A DNA stretch of 64,000 bases from Galdieria partita (taxonomy: Eukaryota; Rhodophyta; Bangiophyceae; Galdieriales; Galdieriaceae), in the NCBI GenBank assembly GCA_025991245.1, contig BQMJ01000012.1:234641-298640 (forward strand), given 5' to 3'. Under the pieces are notes generated by a model. That model saw nothing but the letters and a program-made list of their open reading frames with translations. It did no database searches and was not told the origin of the DNA. Position 1 is the stretch's first letter; every line of letters starts with the position of its first letter. Below are positions 33,707-45,500 of the stretch, piece by piece. The position numbers and the translations under genes are program-made.

Positions 33707-34894
33707 TCATGCCTTGGCTCCAATTATTCCACTTGACAAATGAATGCGATTGCTCCAATGGAGTAAAGTCTTCAGTAGTCTAATATGATTCTGTGGCTCA
33801 GATGCAGTAAAATGGCCTATCGTTGAATAATACCAACGATATGGTGCAAATGCTAAATGAGCCAGTCGATGAGATGCAAAATGAGCGTAGCAGGAAACCA
33901 AAACGCCATTGGCTAAAAAGTTCCCATCCATAGTGAGTGGAGCAAAAGCACCCATTTGAACAACATTCCTTATTTCAGTTACTTGACTATATGATGCTAC
34001 TGAATTATTTTGAAACAAGAGATTATCACCAATTCTGATATCCTTTGCAAATACAGCATCTACTTTGTTTGCTCCAAAACGCATTAGTAAATGATAAGGT
34101 GAAACTTTAAGATATCCCATTTCGTGTTTTATACCAAGAAAAGTGACACTGACATCTTCTTTCTTGTCCAACCATCCAATTACACGAGTTGATCGAATAG
34201 CCTTTGATTTGGCATCAAGAGTCAATATGAAATCATTGCTTCTGATCGATCCGATATTCAGTTCTTGAAAGGAACTGGAGTAGACCTTTGAGTCCTCAGA
34301 AAGACAGTGAACACCACCTGAAGAACAAGGAGGCCCAGTTACGCCAAGAAATAAACTTCCAACGCTAATACCAAGAAAAAGGTATGTTGGAACACCAATA
34401 TCGGACAGTACTGTATTCAAGTCAATACACTGGTCAAGAGGATATTGGTGACAGTTGCCACTATAACAAATCTTGATATTCATGCTACTGCCACATCCTG
34501 ATAGAGATAAGGTTATATTCCCTAATAAATCCTCTAATGATGAAGGTAACGTGGAAGACAAAGAACTGAGAAGATCTTTGAAATCAACGTTTTCATCAAG
34601 GCTAGAAATACTGAAGGTATCCGAAAAGGTGCTACTTCCACTACATGAAGTAGAAGACGAATAATACTTAATTTCTATTGAAATGGAGGAACTTCTAGCA
34701 TTGCTCTTCAATGAAATGAGATGATTTGCAAGTGAGGAGTTCTTCTTAGATCCAATACGATAATGTTGCTTCAAGCTAGACTCTGGAGACGTGTAGCTTG
34801 TTCTGACCCTCTTATCAAGGGGAACACTTGCTTCAGTTAGAATGTACAAAGATACGTAAAACAAAATTAGCAACAATATCCTTTGATTACTCAT
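33707..34894 (-). CDS. Secreted protein with C-terminal Hedgehog-type Hint (Hog) domain, copy 2
   Basis: 395 residues from ATG 34894 (a TTG three codons upstream is ignored). The signal peptide and first ~60 residues resemble copy 1. The ectodomain is then very different (for example FSISSLDENVDFKDLLSSL) apart from the cysteine cluster CYSGNCHQYPLDQC. The linker is LGVTGPPCSSGGVHC, with an extra cysteine, instead of the Pro/Ser linker of copy 1. The Hint domain retains the nucleophile Cys in GVHC-LSED, SPYH, GAFAPLT and SCYAHF, and differs from copy 1 at only about two positions. Intact hallmarks predict self-cleavage at Gly-Cys to release a secreted, possibly lipid-modified N-terminal fragment. 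That activity is inferred from the Hedgehog family. Confidence 0.88.
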   Translation of the reverse strand: MSNQRILLLILFYVSLYILTEASVPLDKRVRTSYTSPESSLKQHYRIGSKKNSSLANHLISLKSNARSSSISIEIKYYSSSTSCSGSSTFSDTFSISSLDENVDFKDLLSSLSSTLPSSLEDLLGNITLSLSGCGSSMNIKICYSGNCHQYPLDQCIDLNTVLSDIGVPTYLFLGISVGSLFLGVTGPPCSSGGVHCLSEDSKVYSSSFQELNIGSIRSNDFILTLDAKSKAIRSTRVIGWLDKKEDVSVTFLGIKHEMGYLKVSPYHLLMRFGANKVDAVFAKDIRIGDNLLFQNNSVASYSQVTEIRNVVQMGAFAPLTMDGNFLANGVLVSCYAHFASHRLAHLAFAPYRWYYSTIGHFTASEPQNHIRLLKTLLHWSNRIHLSSGIIGAKA

Positions 34895-35466
34895 TTTCGG
34901 CAAACGAAATTAAAAATTTTCTAATCCTTTCATCTCTTTTTATAACAAATGTTTACATCAACGTGTCCAGTTTCCTCCAATGCTGCTGACATGTTCAGTG
35001 TCAAATGACGTGTCCTCTGAAATTTCAAATGGTACAGCGGTCTAAAAAAATTGAATGCTCTGTTAGATTGAAAACAAAGCTCAAGCACTGTATTACAAGT
35101 CGAATCTTCATGTAAATTTGTGGAATATAATCAATATGGATATTGATATTTCTTTCATTCTACAGAGCTTCGGTTAAAGCTCTAAGTATTCTTTTCAAAT
35201 AAGGATCGGATCAAGACTCAGTCAACAATTCATTCCTTATCCCATATTTTAGCTGTGTATCGGTTTGCTGACCTTGTGTCTGTTGGCCATTCAGAAGGTT
35301 ATATAAGTAATTTCCAGATCAGCTCAAGAAGGTACTTTTACGTCAAACACTTTGAATCACTCGAGTTAGAGTTATGTCAACGTGGTTCTAATAGAAAAGT
35401 TGTCGAATTCTCATGTTCCTAGAATTCCGTTGCCTTGAAATAACTAGAAAAACTATGCTTACCGAC

Positions 35467-35931
35467 TCATATGAAACAGGTGCTCCTGCAATAAAATGAG
35501 ACTAGAAGGATTGCTGTTGCTAGTAAAATCCAGTTAGAGAGTACAAGAGGGAACCAAATACAGTAAACTCGGTAGTTTGAAAGATTCTTCTCTTTATAGG
35601 AACTTAACAACAAAACAATTTCATTTGATATACCACAACAGTCAGGGTATTCGTAGTGTTGAAGACCAAGTCGTTCCAGAGGTAATATGCATCTCTGTTC
35701 TAAATGCAAGTTCGATCTTTCTGTACTAGGAGCCGAAGTTTTTAGCAAAAGTTCCCGGTCGAAAGAGAGGTGGAAGGGATGCTTTTCGACCATCGAAGAT
35801 GGCAAACCCTTTTTCTCTTGGTGCCACTTTGGGTAGATGAAAACTGGAAGATAATCGAGTTCAGGTCTCACTTGCGCTTGTAGGGGATATATTTCGGAAA
35901 ATCCCGAATAGAGGCACAGGTCTACAGTCAT
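35467..35931 (-). CDS. Hypothetical protein with C-terminal membrane segment, at duplication edge
   Basis: 154 codons from ATG 35931. The N-terminal two thirds are polar (EIYPLQAQVRPELDYLPVF); the C-terminus has one predicted transmembrane helix (FPLVLSNWILLATAILLVSF) and a short cysteine-containing tail. No family is recognised. The C-terminal ~60 codons lie inside the duplicated arm (broken counterpart at ~2,500-2,700) while the N-terminal part lies outside it, so the duplication edge cuts this frame. It could be the last exon of a larger gene or a chance frame. Confidence 0.35.
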   Translation of the reverse strand: MTVDLCLYSGFSEIYPLQAQVRPELDYLPVFIYPKWHQEKKGLPSSMVEKHPFHLSFDRELLLKTSAPSTERSNLHLEQRCILPLERLGLQHYEYPDCCGISNEIVLLLSSYKEKNLSNYRVYCIWFPLVLSNWILLATAILLVSFYCRSTCFI

Positions 35932-38260
35932 GGGCTAGGCCTGAGCCGAGGAGACCAGCTGGGTTTGATAATAAATCGTTTCCAACGTGATTAATAAAAT
36001 AACTTTGTTTCAACACTTCAGGTATTCCTTGTAAAGGCAGTTCAATGAGATGATGATACAGTTACCCTATAGATAAGTATATTTCATAAGAGATAGCTGC
36101 CATTGTTTCAACAAGTCTTGCCTTTTTTAAAAAGACTGCGAAAAGTCCGAAGATTTTCTTGGACTATTGATAAAAAATGTACGGATCACAAGTAAGATAT
36201 TCTAAGAGGCACTTCTTATTTTCAATGTATATTCTATGCCACATTATTTGAAGAAACGCACATTTCCGTGACGCGCTTTTTCGGAAATGTGGCTTGTACG
36301 TGAGACTTGGGGAGTAATTAGCACGGGAATGTAGTAAGTTTGTTCTAAGCAGACAAAATGAGTTTAAAGAGGTTGACGAATTATAAAACTGGACAAGTTC
36401 AGTAACAGTTTCAGCAAGATATAATTTTCAGTAAACCTTTGGTCAACAGTAACTTACTGGTGTTGCTCAGATATATGCCACTGTATTTGCTTGACATTCT
36501 TGACACAAAATATTGTTTGCAGTGATTGCTTTGACTTGCTCAATAAACGAATACTAAAATAGCAACGCAACACGTACATACAGAAATTCTGGTGTAACTC
36601 TTCCTCGTTAGCAGAGTTGACTCCACGAAATTCTCTAGCGCAAGTAATACAGATTATTCTCTCCTTTCAGAGAATAACTATTTGTTCTATCGTGGATGAC
36701 TTAGTGCTGGAGTCATAACAGAAGCCAACTGCCACCGATGAGGGAACGAATCCGATTCAATCAATGCGCTTTCTTCGAACTGCTGTTGAGGAAAATAAGT
36801 GCATCGTGTACCAAATAATACTGAAAAGCTCAAGGGAAATATGAATAGCTACAATGGCTTTTTCAAGCAGTTTGAAAACTCTTAAAAACTGGGCAATCTA
36901 TTATACATAGATCAGGACAAGATGTCTGGGCATCATCAACAACGGTGAATATACTGAATTCTTTCCCAAGTACCTCCTTACATAAGTTTGAATAGTCTAA
37001 AATGGCAAAGTCATTTGAAATATATTACTAGAAGATGCTTTCACATTTGAATTTTAAAATATGACCACGTTGGAACCCATAGTTGATCTGAAGTACTTGA
37101 TAGAGATGCTTCATCTTGAGATAATAACAACCCCCATTAAATATTTGCTTACTTTGCAGTCACATACAGCCAACTCCAACATTGCTTGATAAGTTTTAGA
37201 ACATATTCAAAACCAGAGAAGCGGGGCTTTCAATGCTATATCTAGACAATCTATGCTGATGTATCGTTACAACTCTTTTCGAATCTTTCTTAAAGAAAAA
37301 ACGAAGAATTAATGCTTCAGTGACAAAACGTCCTTTGTGAAAAAGGGACATTCTAGTTTACTAAGACAGCCACAAACTCTTTCATAGGATTTTGTCAGCA
37401 TCACTAGTCAACCTTTTGATTTCAAATAGAATCACATTGAAGACCTCGCTCAAGTAGACCCAACTCTCCACTCTTTATTATATCAACACAAAAATCGGAA
37501 CTTTCTTCTAAAGAATTTGTACACTAGAAAAGTTGAACGCTTTCTCAGTATGCAATGCCAACAACTTGCAATTTGTATAGGAACAAAGATACTTCTTCTT
37601 CTGTGACTAATATGTAAGAGATCTCTTAAATACTAGAATTGGAAGATGAATTACATTTTCCTTCAGTGAAAATGAAGACTCTGCAAATGAAAATTTGCAA
37701 CAATATTATAATCGAAGCATAAGCTATTCTCTCCACTTAAAACCACAAAAGCGCAACTTTCAACTAATTTTCCAGAAGGGAATTATGAATAACAACATCT
37801 AAGAAGAAAAAGTCATTTTTTCGCTTTTGTATTCTATTTCAAACACATTTTTCCACTTCATATTTGATGAATGTACTCTTCTGTTATATCCAGTAACTCT
37901 AATTTCTTCGAAACACTCGAGGATTATCTCTAAATCCACATATAAATGTCGATTCATTTGGCGATTCCTTCGGGTAAACAAGCAAACTGGCGAAGGAACT
38001 GAACAAACGTTAGACCAAACTATTGATAGACAGAAGAATATTTAAGATTACACAAAGCTTTTCTACGAGTTATGGAAACGTGAAAGACATTCTTTACACA
38101 TAACTTACTTTGGTTCTCAATGCAGCCATGAGAGGAAGAAACTAGAAGGTGTACACGGTTCTTGAGACTATTTTGTTTCGACTCGAAGTTGCTTTTGGTT
38201 GAAGTTCATACTGTCTCTGCATCACTAGATAAGCGTGTTAGCCAATATACATCGCAACAG
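35932..38260. other. Gene-poor stretch
   Basis: About 2.3 kb with no convincing frame. The only structure noted is a perfect 10-bp hairpin at 36,259-36,291. Confidence 0.35.
36259..36291. other. Perfect 10-bp inverted repeat (hairpin)
   Basis: CACATTTCCG (36,259-36,268) pairs with CGGAAATGTG (36,282-36,291) across a 13-base loop. It lies in gene-free sequence; no role can be assigned. Confidence 0.5.
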
Positions 38261-38521
38261 CTACAAAATGTCCAGAGGTTCCCAATTTTCACCCGAGAAA
38301 CTCTCCTTTTCAAGTGGCTCCAACTTCAAGAAACCATGGGAGTAAACGACGTTTGGTAAATCTCTCCAGAGTTCCTTGAGTCTCTTCTTTGGGTCAAACA
38401 AGAAGCTACTGCATACAAAATAACTGCGTGGATTCCTTTTCAGTTTGTCCCAGTTCTCTCCCGTCGAGGAATGGCGTGTTCTTGATATTTTGTCAACTGT
38501 TTCTCTCTCCAAAGTTTCCAT
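38261..38521 (-). CDS. Small hypothetical protein with an internal repeat
   Basis: 86 codons from ATG 38521, very polar. The motif pair LERETV...TGENWDKL near the start and LEKESFSGENWEPL near the end look like two copies of one short repeat. It lies ~0.6 kb beyond the 3' end of the minus-strand NTPase gene. No family is recognised, and chance cannot be excluded. Confidence 0.25.
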   Translation of the reverse strand: METLERETVDKISRTRHSSTGENWDKLKRNPRSYFVCSSFLFDPKKRLKELWRDLPNVVYSHGFLKLEPLEKESFSGENWEPLDIL

Positions 38522-39134
38522 CTAAAGCACTCCTGTGTGTTTCTCTCTCTCCTGGAAGATACCAGTTTTCAAAGCCTGGTTTATAGCACTCTGAGTCTTT
38601 CACAAATGCTCTCGTACAAGTATCTTGAACTATATTGATAAAGAGATGTTATTCAACCCTACTCGAGGAAACCTTGAATAAAGGTCCCAATCGGAATAGT
38701 TTCTACTGCAGCTTGATCTCTTTGTCACTTTTTTACAGACAATATAAACTTGTTTTATGCTGCTTTTGTCAATTTCAGTTGATCAAAGTAACTATTCTTT
38801 TCCAGCAGACCATAAAGGGCAACACAACAGAGACCTAAGGGTTTGAGAGATATCGTCACGAGAACCATTTCAGTCAAAAAAAGAGAATATTACATAATTG
38901 AAATGGCGACTACCATATGTGAAACACTTTCAGAGAAAGAGATATGAATGTTGAAACAATTGACTCGTGTCTTCCAAGTCATTGTCCTGTATGATACACT
39001 ACAAGATGTTGAGTATCATATAAGAAGTGAACAACTGACAGCTTTGTCATATCCTCCACATTCATTCAACTCTATAAAGATCATAAAGCGTAATAGAGAA
39101 AATCAAAAGGAAGCGAAACTTGGATATAAAAAAC

Positions 39135-41765
39135 TCAGGCGCTTTGCCTATCTTTTATATAAGTTCTCATACCAGCAACAACTTTGAATTGCAACAAAGA
39201 ATCATCAATACCCATCTGCTCTAATATGTTCGAGTCTATGACTCCCATGTCTCGCTCCGAAAACTTGCATAGACATTCGTAACATTGAGTTGATTCTTCC
39301 TCAGTTAAATGACAATATACTTTCAAAAAGTTCATCCAGTCAAAAGGAACTTGCACTGAGCTCGTAGCAGCAACAGTTGACTCTCCTCTCGAACCTTCCA
39401 TTTGCATCACATTCATACTTGGACGAGTATTTCTTCTTTCCATCTTCCATTATTCCTTTCAGGTTCTTCAAATGGAATACGTCTTAATAAATCTACAAAC
39501 GAATTGCTCAACAATTCATAAAGTGGTTTCAGTTGTTCCAACCTTCCAGGATTGTCTGCAAACACTCTTCCACGATCTTCACTCGCCTTGAGACCTAAAA
39601 AGTCTTTTAAAGAGGTGGTCGAACATACAACAACTTGGCAACGAACAGGTATCGACAACCATTCCTTCTTTGCATGTGCAGGTTTTGTTGGAGAGCTATG
39701 AGAATGATAAATTACATGTTTCTGCCTATCTTCATAATAAACTCCATCTCTCAAAACCCAATTTTGATGGTCCGTGAAATGTTCTGAAACTTCTGCATCA
39801 TACTTGTTAATTACTATCAACTGAACTGCCATAATATTGTTCTCTTCCAATTCAAGTTGTGATGCTACTGGACTCAAAAACTTCATAATTTCTTCCTTAG
39901 TCATAGCACGACCAACACCAGGACCTGAGAGATTATAACATTTCAAGGACAAGTCCACTAAATAGATCTTGTTCCTTTCTAGTTGCACACTACTTGCAGA
40001 CACCATTCGTTTTCGCCTCTTAGGATTCAATGAATCTTCGCTTGTTTCTGTCACTCGAATAAGAACATCAGGTCCATTGGAGTCTTGTCGAATGGGAATA
40101 AATATTCCATCTTTTGATAAATACTTTTCAAAAAATGGTTTCCACGCATTGACATTGTAAGTTTTTTCGCTAGCACTATGGATTCTACTCATTGTCGAAC
40201 TAAATGCTGGAACATAAATGGGAATAGGATCCACTCTTAAGCTGCCGATGGTTTCAGTAGATTCTATTGATATATGTTCGACAAAACTATGTCGAAATAT
40301 ACTCAATTCTCCTAGTTTGGAACAGAAACACCATCGAACATAAAGAATAAGAGTAAATATAATTTCAAATTTGAAACCACGACTCGAAGGTGAATCCAAT
40401 CGACTGATCGATGAAAACAAACTACAAATAAAACGAACAGGAGGAATAGTCCAATATCGCGATTGAAGATGCTTTAGTACAATCTTTGGAAAAACCAACT
40501 TGAAATATGTTTCATTTCTGCCTCTAACAGGTATCCTGCTTGCTTCGTCTTGTTCATTTCTCGAGCAACTCACATAATAAAAACCAAAATGATTGGCAAT
40601 ATCCAAAACATATTCAGAATGGCTTCCTGTTCCTAAACCATCAAATAGAGTCTCTCTCTTTGGAATACGAAATTCTAAAATACTCGCAAGAGCATAGAAG
40701 AAAAAACAATCATTGATTTGGGTGTCATACGAGAAAGAGTTACTACGAGAGAAGTATTCGGAGCAATTTTCTCCATTTTCTCTTTCATTTCATTCTCTGA
40801 AAGATCACATAAACTATTACAACGTTCACATCTCTTTCCCAATTCATTTAAAACATGAACAACATGGTAAGGAACACCACCTGTATAATCATACACTTGT
40901 TTGAAGAAACAATCGTGCCCTTCGGAATGACTAGGAAATAATACTTTTAGAATAGGTTCATCGTCATAAATGGTATTTTGTATAAAGTACTTGACAGTTG
41001 CTTCTGAAAAAGGATCTAAGCGAAGAAAATTTAACATTATTCGGGAAGGCATTGCATCCTCTTCTCTACTAATTATACAGTTCGATCTCCCCCGCAACAA
41101 TACAAATGACAAAAGGTTGACTTACAACAATTGATAAAACTCTAAAAAAGGCACGATACACGTTGTGCACTCGACTTGTTCCTTGTGTAACCATCAAACC
41201 CTTAAACATGGTGAATTTGTCGCCTTCCAAAGCTCCAATTTCATCAACAAACAGATATAAATAACGTTTCTTGATGACTTGCAACAGTGTCTGTAGCCAT
41301 TTTTTGGGACTACCAATATAGGAAAGAACTTGAGAAAGTAAATCTGTACCATTTGGAAACTGGGAAAGTGCCTCCCTGCTTATCCACTCAAAAAGTATAT
41401 CTTCAAAACATGTTCCTCTCGGTACACTGAGAAGATTCAACACAACATATAGTCTCGTTTAATAGTGTGTCTAGAGAACGTTCTCCTATATTGTCCCCTT
41501 TTGCAATACCAGGGAGACCCATTTTACCTAAATAGTGCAACAAAAACTCTTTGTTCACGGAAACAAACGTTTGGAAGTTTTGGCCAAACGTGCTTTTGCC
41601 ACTCCCATACATTTGAGGAGCGATAGAAACGTGTGGCCGTTGTACTCCAGAGAAACCTTGCTCATCCCAAACATAAGAGGCTCGAAAAGCTTGTATAACT
41701 TGCAACAGTGCAGACTCACGATTGACAAGGGGATGTTTAACACGTTTAAAAGAGAACATATCCAT
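39135..41765 (-). pseudogene. Multidomain P-loop NTPase (Crinkler/RHS-like?) with nuclease-like and SAM-like domains, frame broken
   Basis: Five consecutive minus-strand frames read as one protein of roughly 850 residues. Part 1 (41,765-41,403) has the Walker A MYGSGKSTF (near 41,600). Part 2 (41,443-41,069) has the Walker B YLYLFVDEIG (near 41,245) and FVICIVAG. Part 3 (41,112-40,675) continues with RSNCIISREED, LRLDPFSE and DYTGGVPYHV, typical of STAND/Crinkler-type NTPases. Part 4 (to 39,413) holds GPDVLIRV...IYLVDLSLKCYN, spaced like a PD-(D/E)xK nuclease core. Part 5 (39,443-39,135) resembles a SAM domain (DWMNFLKVYCHLTEEES onward). Single-base shifts at a C5 run (41,089-41,093) and an A6 run (40,701-40,706) restore the frame; two more breaks lie near 41,440 and 39,413-39,443. 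A pseudogene and homopolymer sequencing error are both possible. An acceptor-like AG at 41,801-41,802 suggests an upstream exon. Confidence 0.6.
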
Positions 41766-41802
41766 TCTGTACTCTCGCAACAACCGCCTCAACAAACCAC
41801 CT

Positions 41803-42571
41803 ACAACAAATTGAATCTTAAATGGTAAAGTAGTTGTTCTATACGAGTAAGAGTATTACATAGTTTATGTATAAGAGCTAATATTTTTGTTCGGCTTGCA
41901 GATGACTTTGTTGTTTCTTTTGCAACCAAGTGACTTTATTTCACAGTGGATACAGATAACTTGTTGACTCACTTCCAGAGCTTTGTGTGGATACAGTGGG
42001 AGAAAAACATATTTGGAAACTTAGTCATCTTGAGTAGATAGTTTGTTTGCTTGTTTTGTTTAGTGTGTTTACCACTTTGATGGATATAAAGCTTGCTTCG
42101 AAATTTGTTGTTGGCACTTTCCAATGAGGACTTTGTTTAGGCTGTACAGATGGAGCTTTACTAGTTATACCTCAGTTTGAATTCTCTTTGACAGTCCAAG
42201 TTTCGTTTTGAACACTGGTTTTCACTCAAATTGTAGTGACTCCTTGGATTCTCTAATACTAAGTACCTCTGCGAAAAACACTTCTAACGAGACAACTTGC
42301 TTTGTAGTTTCTGGTCTTCGAGTGAAAACTAGCTGTGTGTGTTTCGAGAATAATGCCTTGATAAAAGATTTGGAATTTGCACTGAGCTTTAGTAATTGAT
42401 CCAATAAGGTCTGTTATATGAGTCAGCGTTGTTTGATTGGGTGTTGTTTGAGGGAATTGCTATACAGAGTCTTGTGAAATAGGGTTGAAAATCCGCTTTG
42501 AAGATATTTTGCAGTGATCCAAGCAGATTCTCAGCTGTGTCTTGTCTTCGTTGAATAGTTTCATTTTCCAT
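41803..42571 (-). other. Possible 5' exons of the NTPase gene
   Basis: A 60-codon ATG frame (42,571-42,389; starts MENETIQRRQDTAENLLGSL) runs into a second frame (42,404-42,222; KSFIKALFSKHTQLVFTRR). Both are protein-like and on the same strand as the NTPase parts. They could encode an N-terminal header domain joined by short introns, but no donor/acceptor pairs can be fixed by eye. Confidence 0.25.
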
Positions 42572-45500
42572 ATGTCAACTATTGTCTATTGAGAGACTCC
42601 TGTGAAAGTGAAAAAGACGAACTATAGTTGTATATACTTCAATTTGAACAGTCAGTGACACTGTATGTCTTCATAAAGCCTATTGCTGTATTACCAATTT
42701 AGTTGAGATCTAGATTCCAACTGTTAGCAAACCTAATTGTTGCTCTGAGTCGTTTTAAGACAAGCTACTTTTTCGTATCTAACCAACTCTCTGGACATAT
42801 TTAAAGACGTTTCACTAATCATCCTTTGAGACGGCTAGCCAAACAATCAACAACCCAAAAACAAATTGTGCAGTTCAGTTGTACAGATTTTACGATTTAT
42901 GGTGCTGTATATAATTCCAAATAATAACTACACTTTGGAATTCATACAAGAAATCTAGTATTTCTTTGTATCCTATGGAACATTGAGATAGAGCTGCCTA
43001 CAGAAAGAATATTTGAAGTGATTTCAACGTTGAGAAAAATATTTTATGAAAGCATAATTTCTTTCAATGACTTGAAAGATCAACTAAAATCAACAGTGCA
43101 TTCGTTAAGAGAAATCTGGATACTGTGACACTTGTTTTCAACTCTTCCTGTTTCAGTTGTTCCACTCTTTGTGTCTCTTATCGACGAAACAGACTATGTG
43201 GAACTCCACTGGATTAGAAAAGCTCAATTGTCTACAGAATAATCTTCACAGTGGCAGCTATCAAAGATTACTTTTCAATACAGACAAGAGAGAGATTCAA
43301 TTCAACTCAATTTTTCCTTTCAAGACTGACAGTTTGTCTTATCTAATCGCATATTTTTGACTATGTGGGAACTATAAACACAAATTACATCAACTACGAA
43401 CAGTGACGTGGTGTAAAGACTATGGTTTCGTTCAAACTTTCCTGTCGCTATATGAAAGAGACAATGGAACATGCCAATTTATCAAAGCTTGCAACTTTCA
43501 TTACTTGCTGCAAGAAAGAAGTCTCATTCAAAAGTCATTTACAGTACGATGTTCACCCTCTGAATTGTGAGCATTGAAACATTTACGTCTCCTCCTTTGG
43601 GAATCCAAGTTTCAAGTTTGAACAAGCAAGTTTGGCTTTATGTTTTGAAACTTTTTTTGGACACTGTAAACCTTTAGCTTTGTTGACGCAGAGATTATTT
43701 TAGATCTTATGTTTTCAAAGTAACTGTGAGATGATGAGAATGGAAATTCAAGTCGACTTGGTAACTTGAAATCTTGCTTCGTGTCTTGCTAAAATACTTT
43801 GTATACTTTAAAAGTATCTCATTGAGTTGCTGTTGCTTTCTTCTCTTGTAGCATTCTACAAGGCTAGCGCAAATAAGATCTTATCTTTGGAAGCAACGAT
43901 TTTACAACTCTTGGAATCCTTTTAGGATGATCGGTTGTTAACAGCTGAATTTTGTGAGACTATATATTATCGTTGACTTTGCTTAACTCTGCCGTCTGCT
44001 TCAAAGTATACCTCTTAGAAAATCTCAGTAGAAGTTGCTAATACTAGTTACCCTCCATATGTCTAGCAATTCTTGATACCTGTTTCACAAAATTGAAAGA
44101 CAGGGTAGAGTTTTACCAGTACATTCAACAACACAAGGATTGATTCATATTCCTCCCTAACGTCTTGTATGATAGCGTTGCGGCTATACATCAACCCATT
44201 CTAGGGTATGGGACAAACTCCCTTCTTGACAACTGTAATCAGCACCCTTTTGGAGTCCGTATTTAACCCAACTACATGTATGGCTGGAATTGTTGAAAAA
44301 TTTTCACAAAAAGTAGCCGATTGTTTACAATTCAACCAATTTGGACGCCATTTCAAAACTCAACGTGTTCTGTTTGGACTTGTGAGATCAAAGGAAAACT
44401 CCTTGTCAACAATTAAGTCGAATCCAATTCTACCTAATCTCCAGTTGTTTTCTGGTTACTTTCACTTGGATCAAGCAATCTGAATTGTTGGGCACAAAAG
44501 TGAATCTGTTGAAACTCACTAAAAGGGTTGACTTTTTACTGTCTGTAAAGAATTCCAATGAGACAACTCCCTCAACAGAAAGAGTAGAGCTTCAACAGTC
44601 TTTTAAACTCTCTAGTGCAAGGTTCTCTTGAAAAATTCTCTACAAGTATACAAGAAACGATATAGTTTGTACCTTTTAAAGACACCCTTTCATACGACCA
44701 CCTTTCTAAGCTCTTCCAAACATTCTTTCATTGAAAGTTGCTCGTTGGGAACAGTGGCTAAGTAGTTGTGTTATGCAACCCGTTTCAAAGTTGACAAAGT
44801 CTGTTTATAAAAACTTTTTTGAGTATCAACGAGAAATATCTTAAGAATGTACTAGAGCTTTTCTTTATTTTTGAAAATACTGTTGAAATCTGGGTTTTTT
44901 TGGTCGTAACTTTGAGCCACTAGGTTTGAACCTTGTGGTTGATTACTCAACATCAGAGTTCAAAAGAGATTTATCTGCAGAAACATTATCGAGGGAGAGG
45001 TTGATTACGACAAGGGAGATTTTTTTTGGAAATAACTACCATAGCTTTGCGAATTGTTGGTTCTTTAGATAAAAACAGTGTAAAAGAGGATAATTTTGTA
45101 GGAGTAGTCGTAATCTTATCGGTACCTTTTGACCTGAACGCATAGTTACGAAAAAGTTTATTTTCTTAAGATCAGCAAAACTATAAATTGAACCAAATTG
45201 ATCATTTGGTAAATAAGAAAACAAGATTGTCCAAGAATATGTCAAACTTAGAGAACATATCCATGTTTAAAGCTGCTTTGAAAGATAGTTTGAATCCGAA
45301 TTTGAAAACGCAATTCATTGAGTTTGGTCAATTACACATGCTCTATCCTTTCATTTCAGTTCTTTTATCGATATTCACGATACGTATAGATTGCTTGCAA
45401 AGAAATGAACATGGTAAAAGAAAGATGACTTGTTCATGTAGATACTATTCAAAAAGAATTTACTAAAATTATTCGGTTGATTGATAAACTTTGTTCGAAA

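Larger units (their letters stand above)
28240..35680. repeat. Right arm of the large inverted duplication
   Basis: Reverse complement of ~2,490-9,969, with the same order of elements mirrored: fucosyltransferase-like gene, decayed unknown gene, coding-like relic, downstream open frame and Hint gene. Similarity is uneven: essentially identical from ~28,240 to 29,640, high but imperfect through the middle, strongly diverged in the Hint ectodomain, and high again in the Hint domain. The outer edge fades near 35,660-35,720. Confidence 0.9.

Noticed and set aside
38948-39187. 79-codon plus-strand ATG frame
   Set aside because: Its end overlaps the NTPase 3' end on the opposite strand and it has no recognisable features; likely chance.
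41403-41800. Splicing as the explanation of the first NTPase frame change (GT sites near 41,508 and 41,526, AG near 41,427)
   Set aside because: The intron lengths these sites give (83 and 101 bases) do not restore the next frame, so a single-base shift is the simpler explanation.
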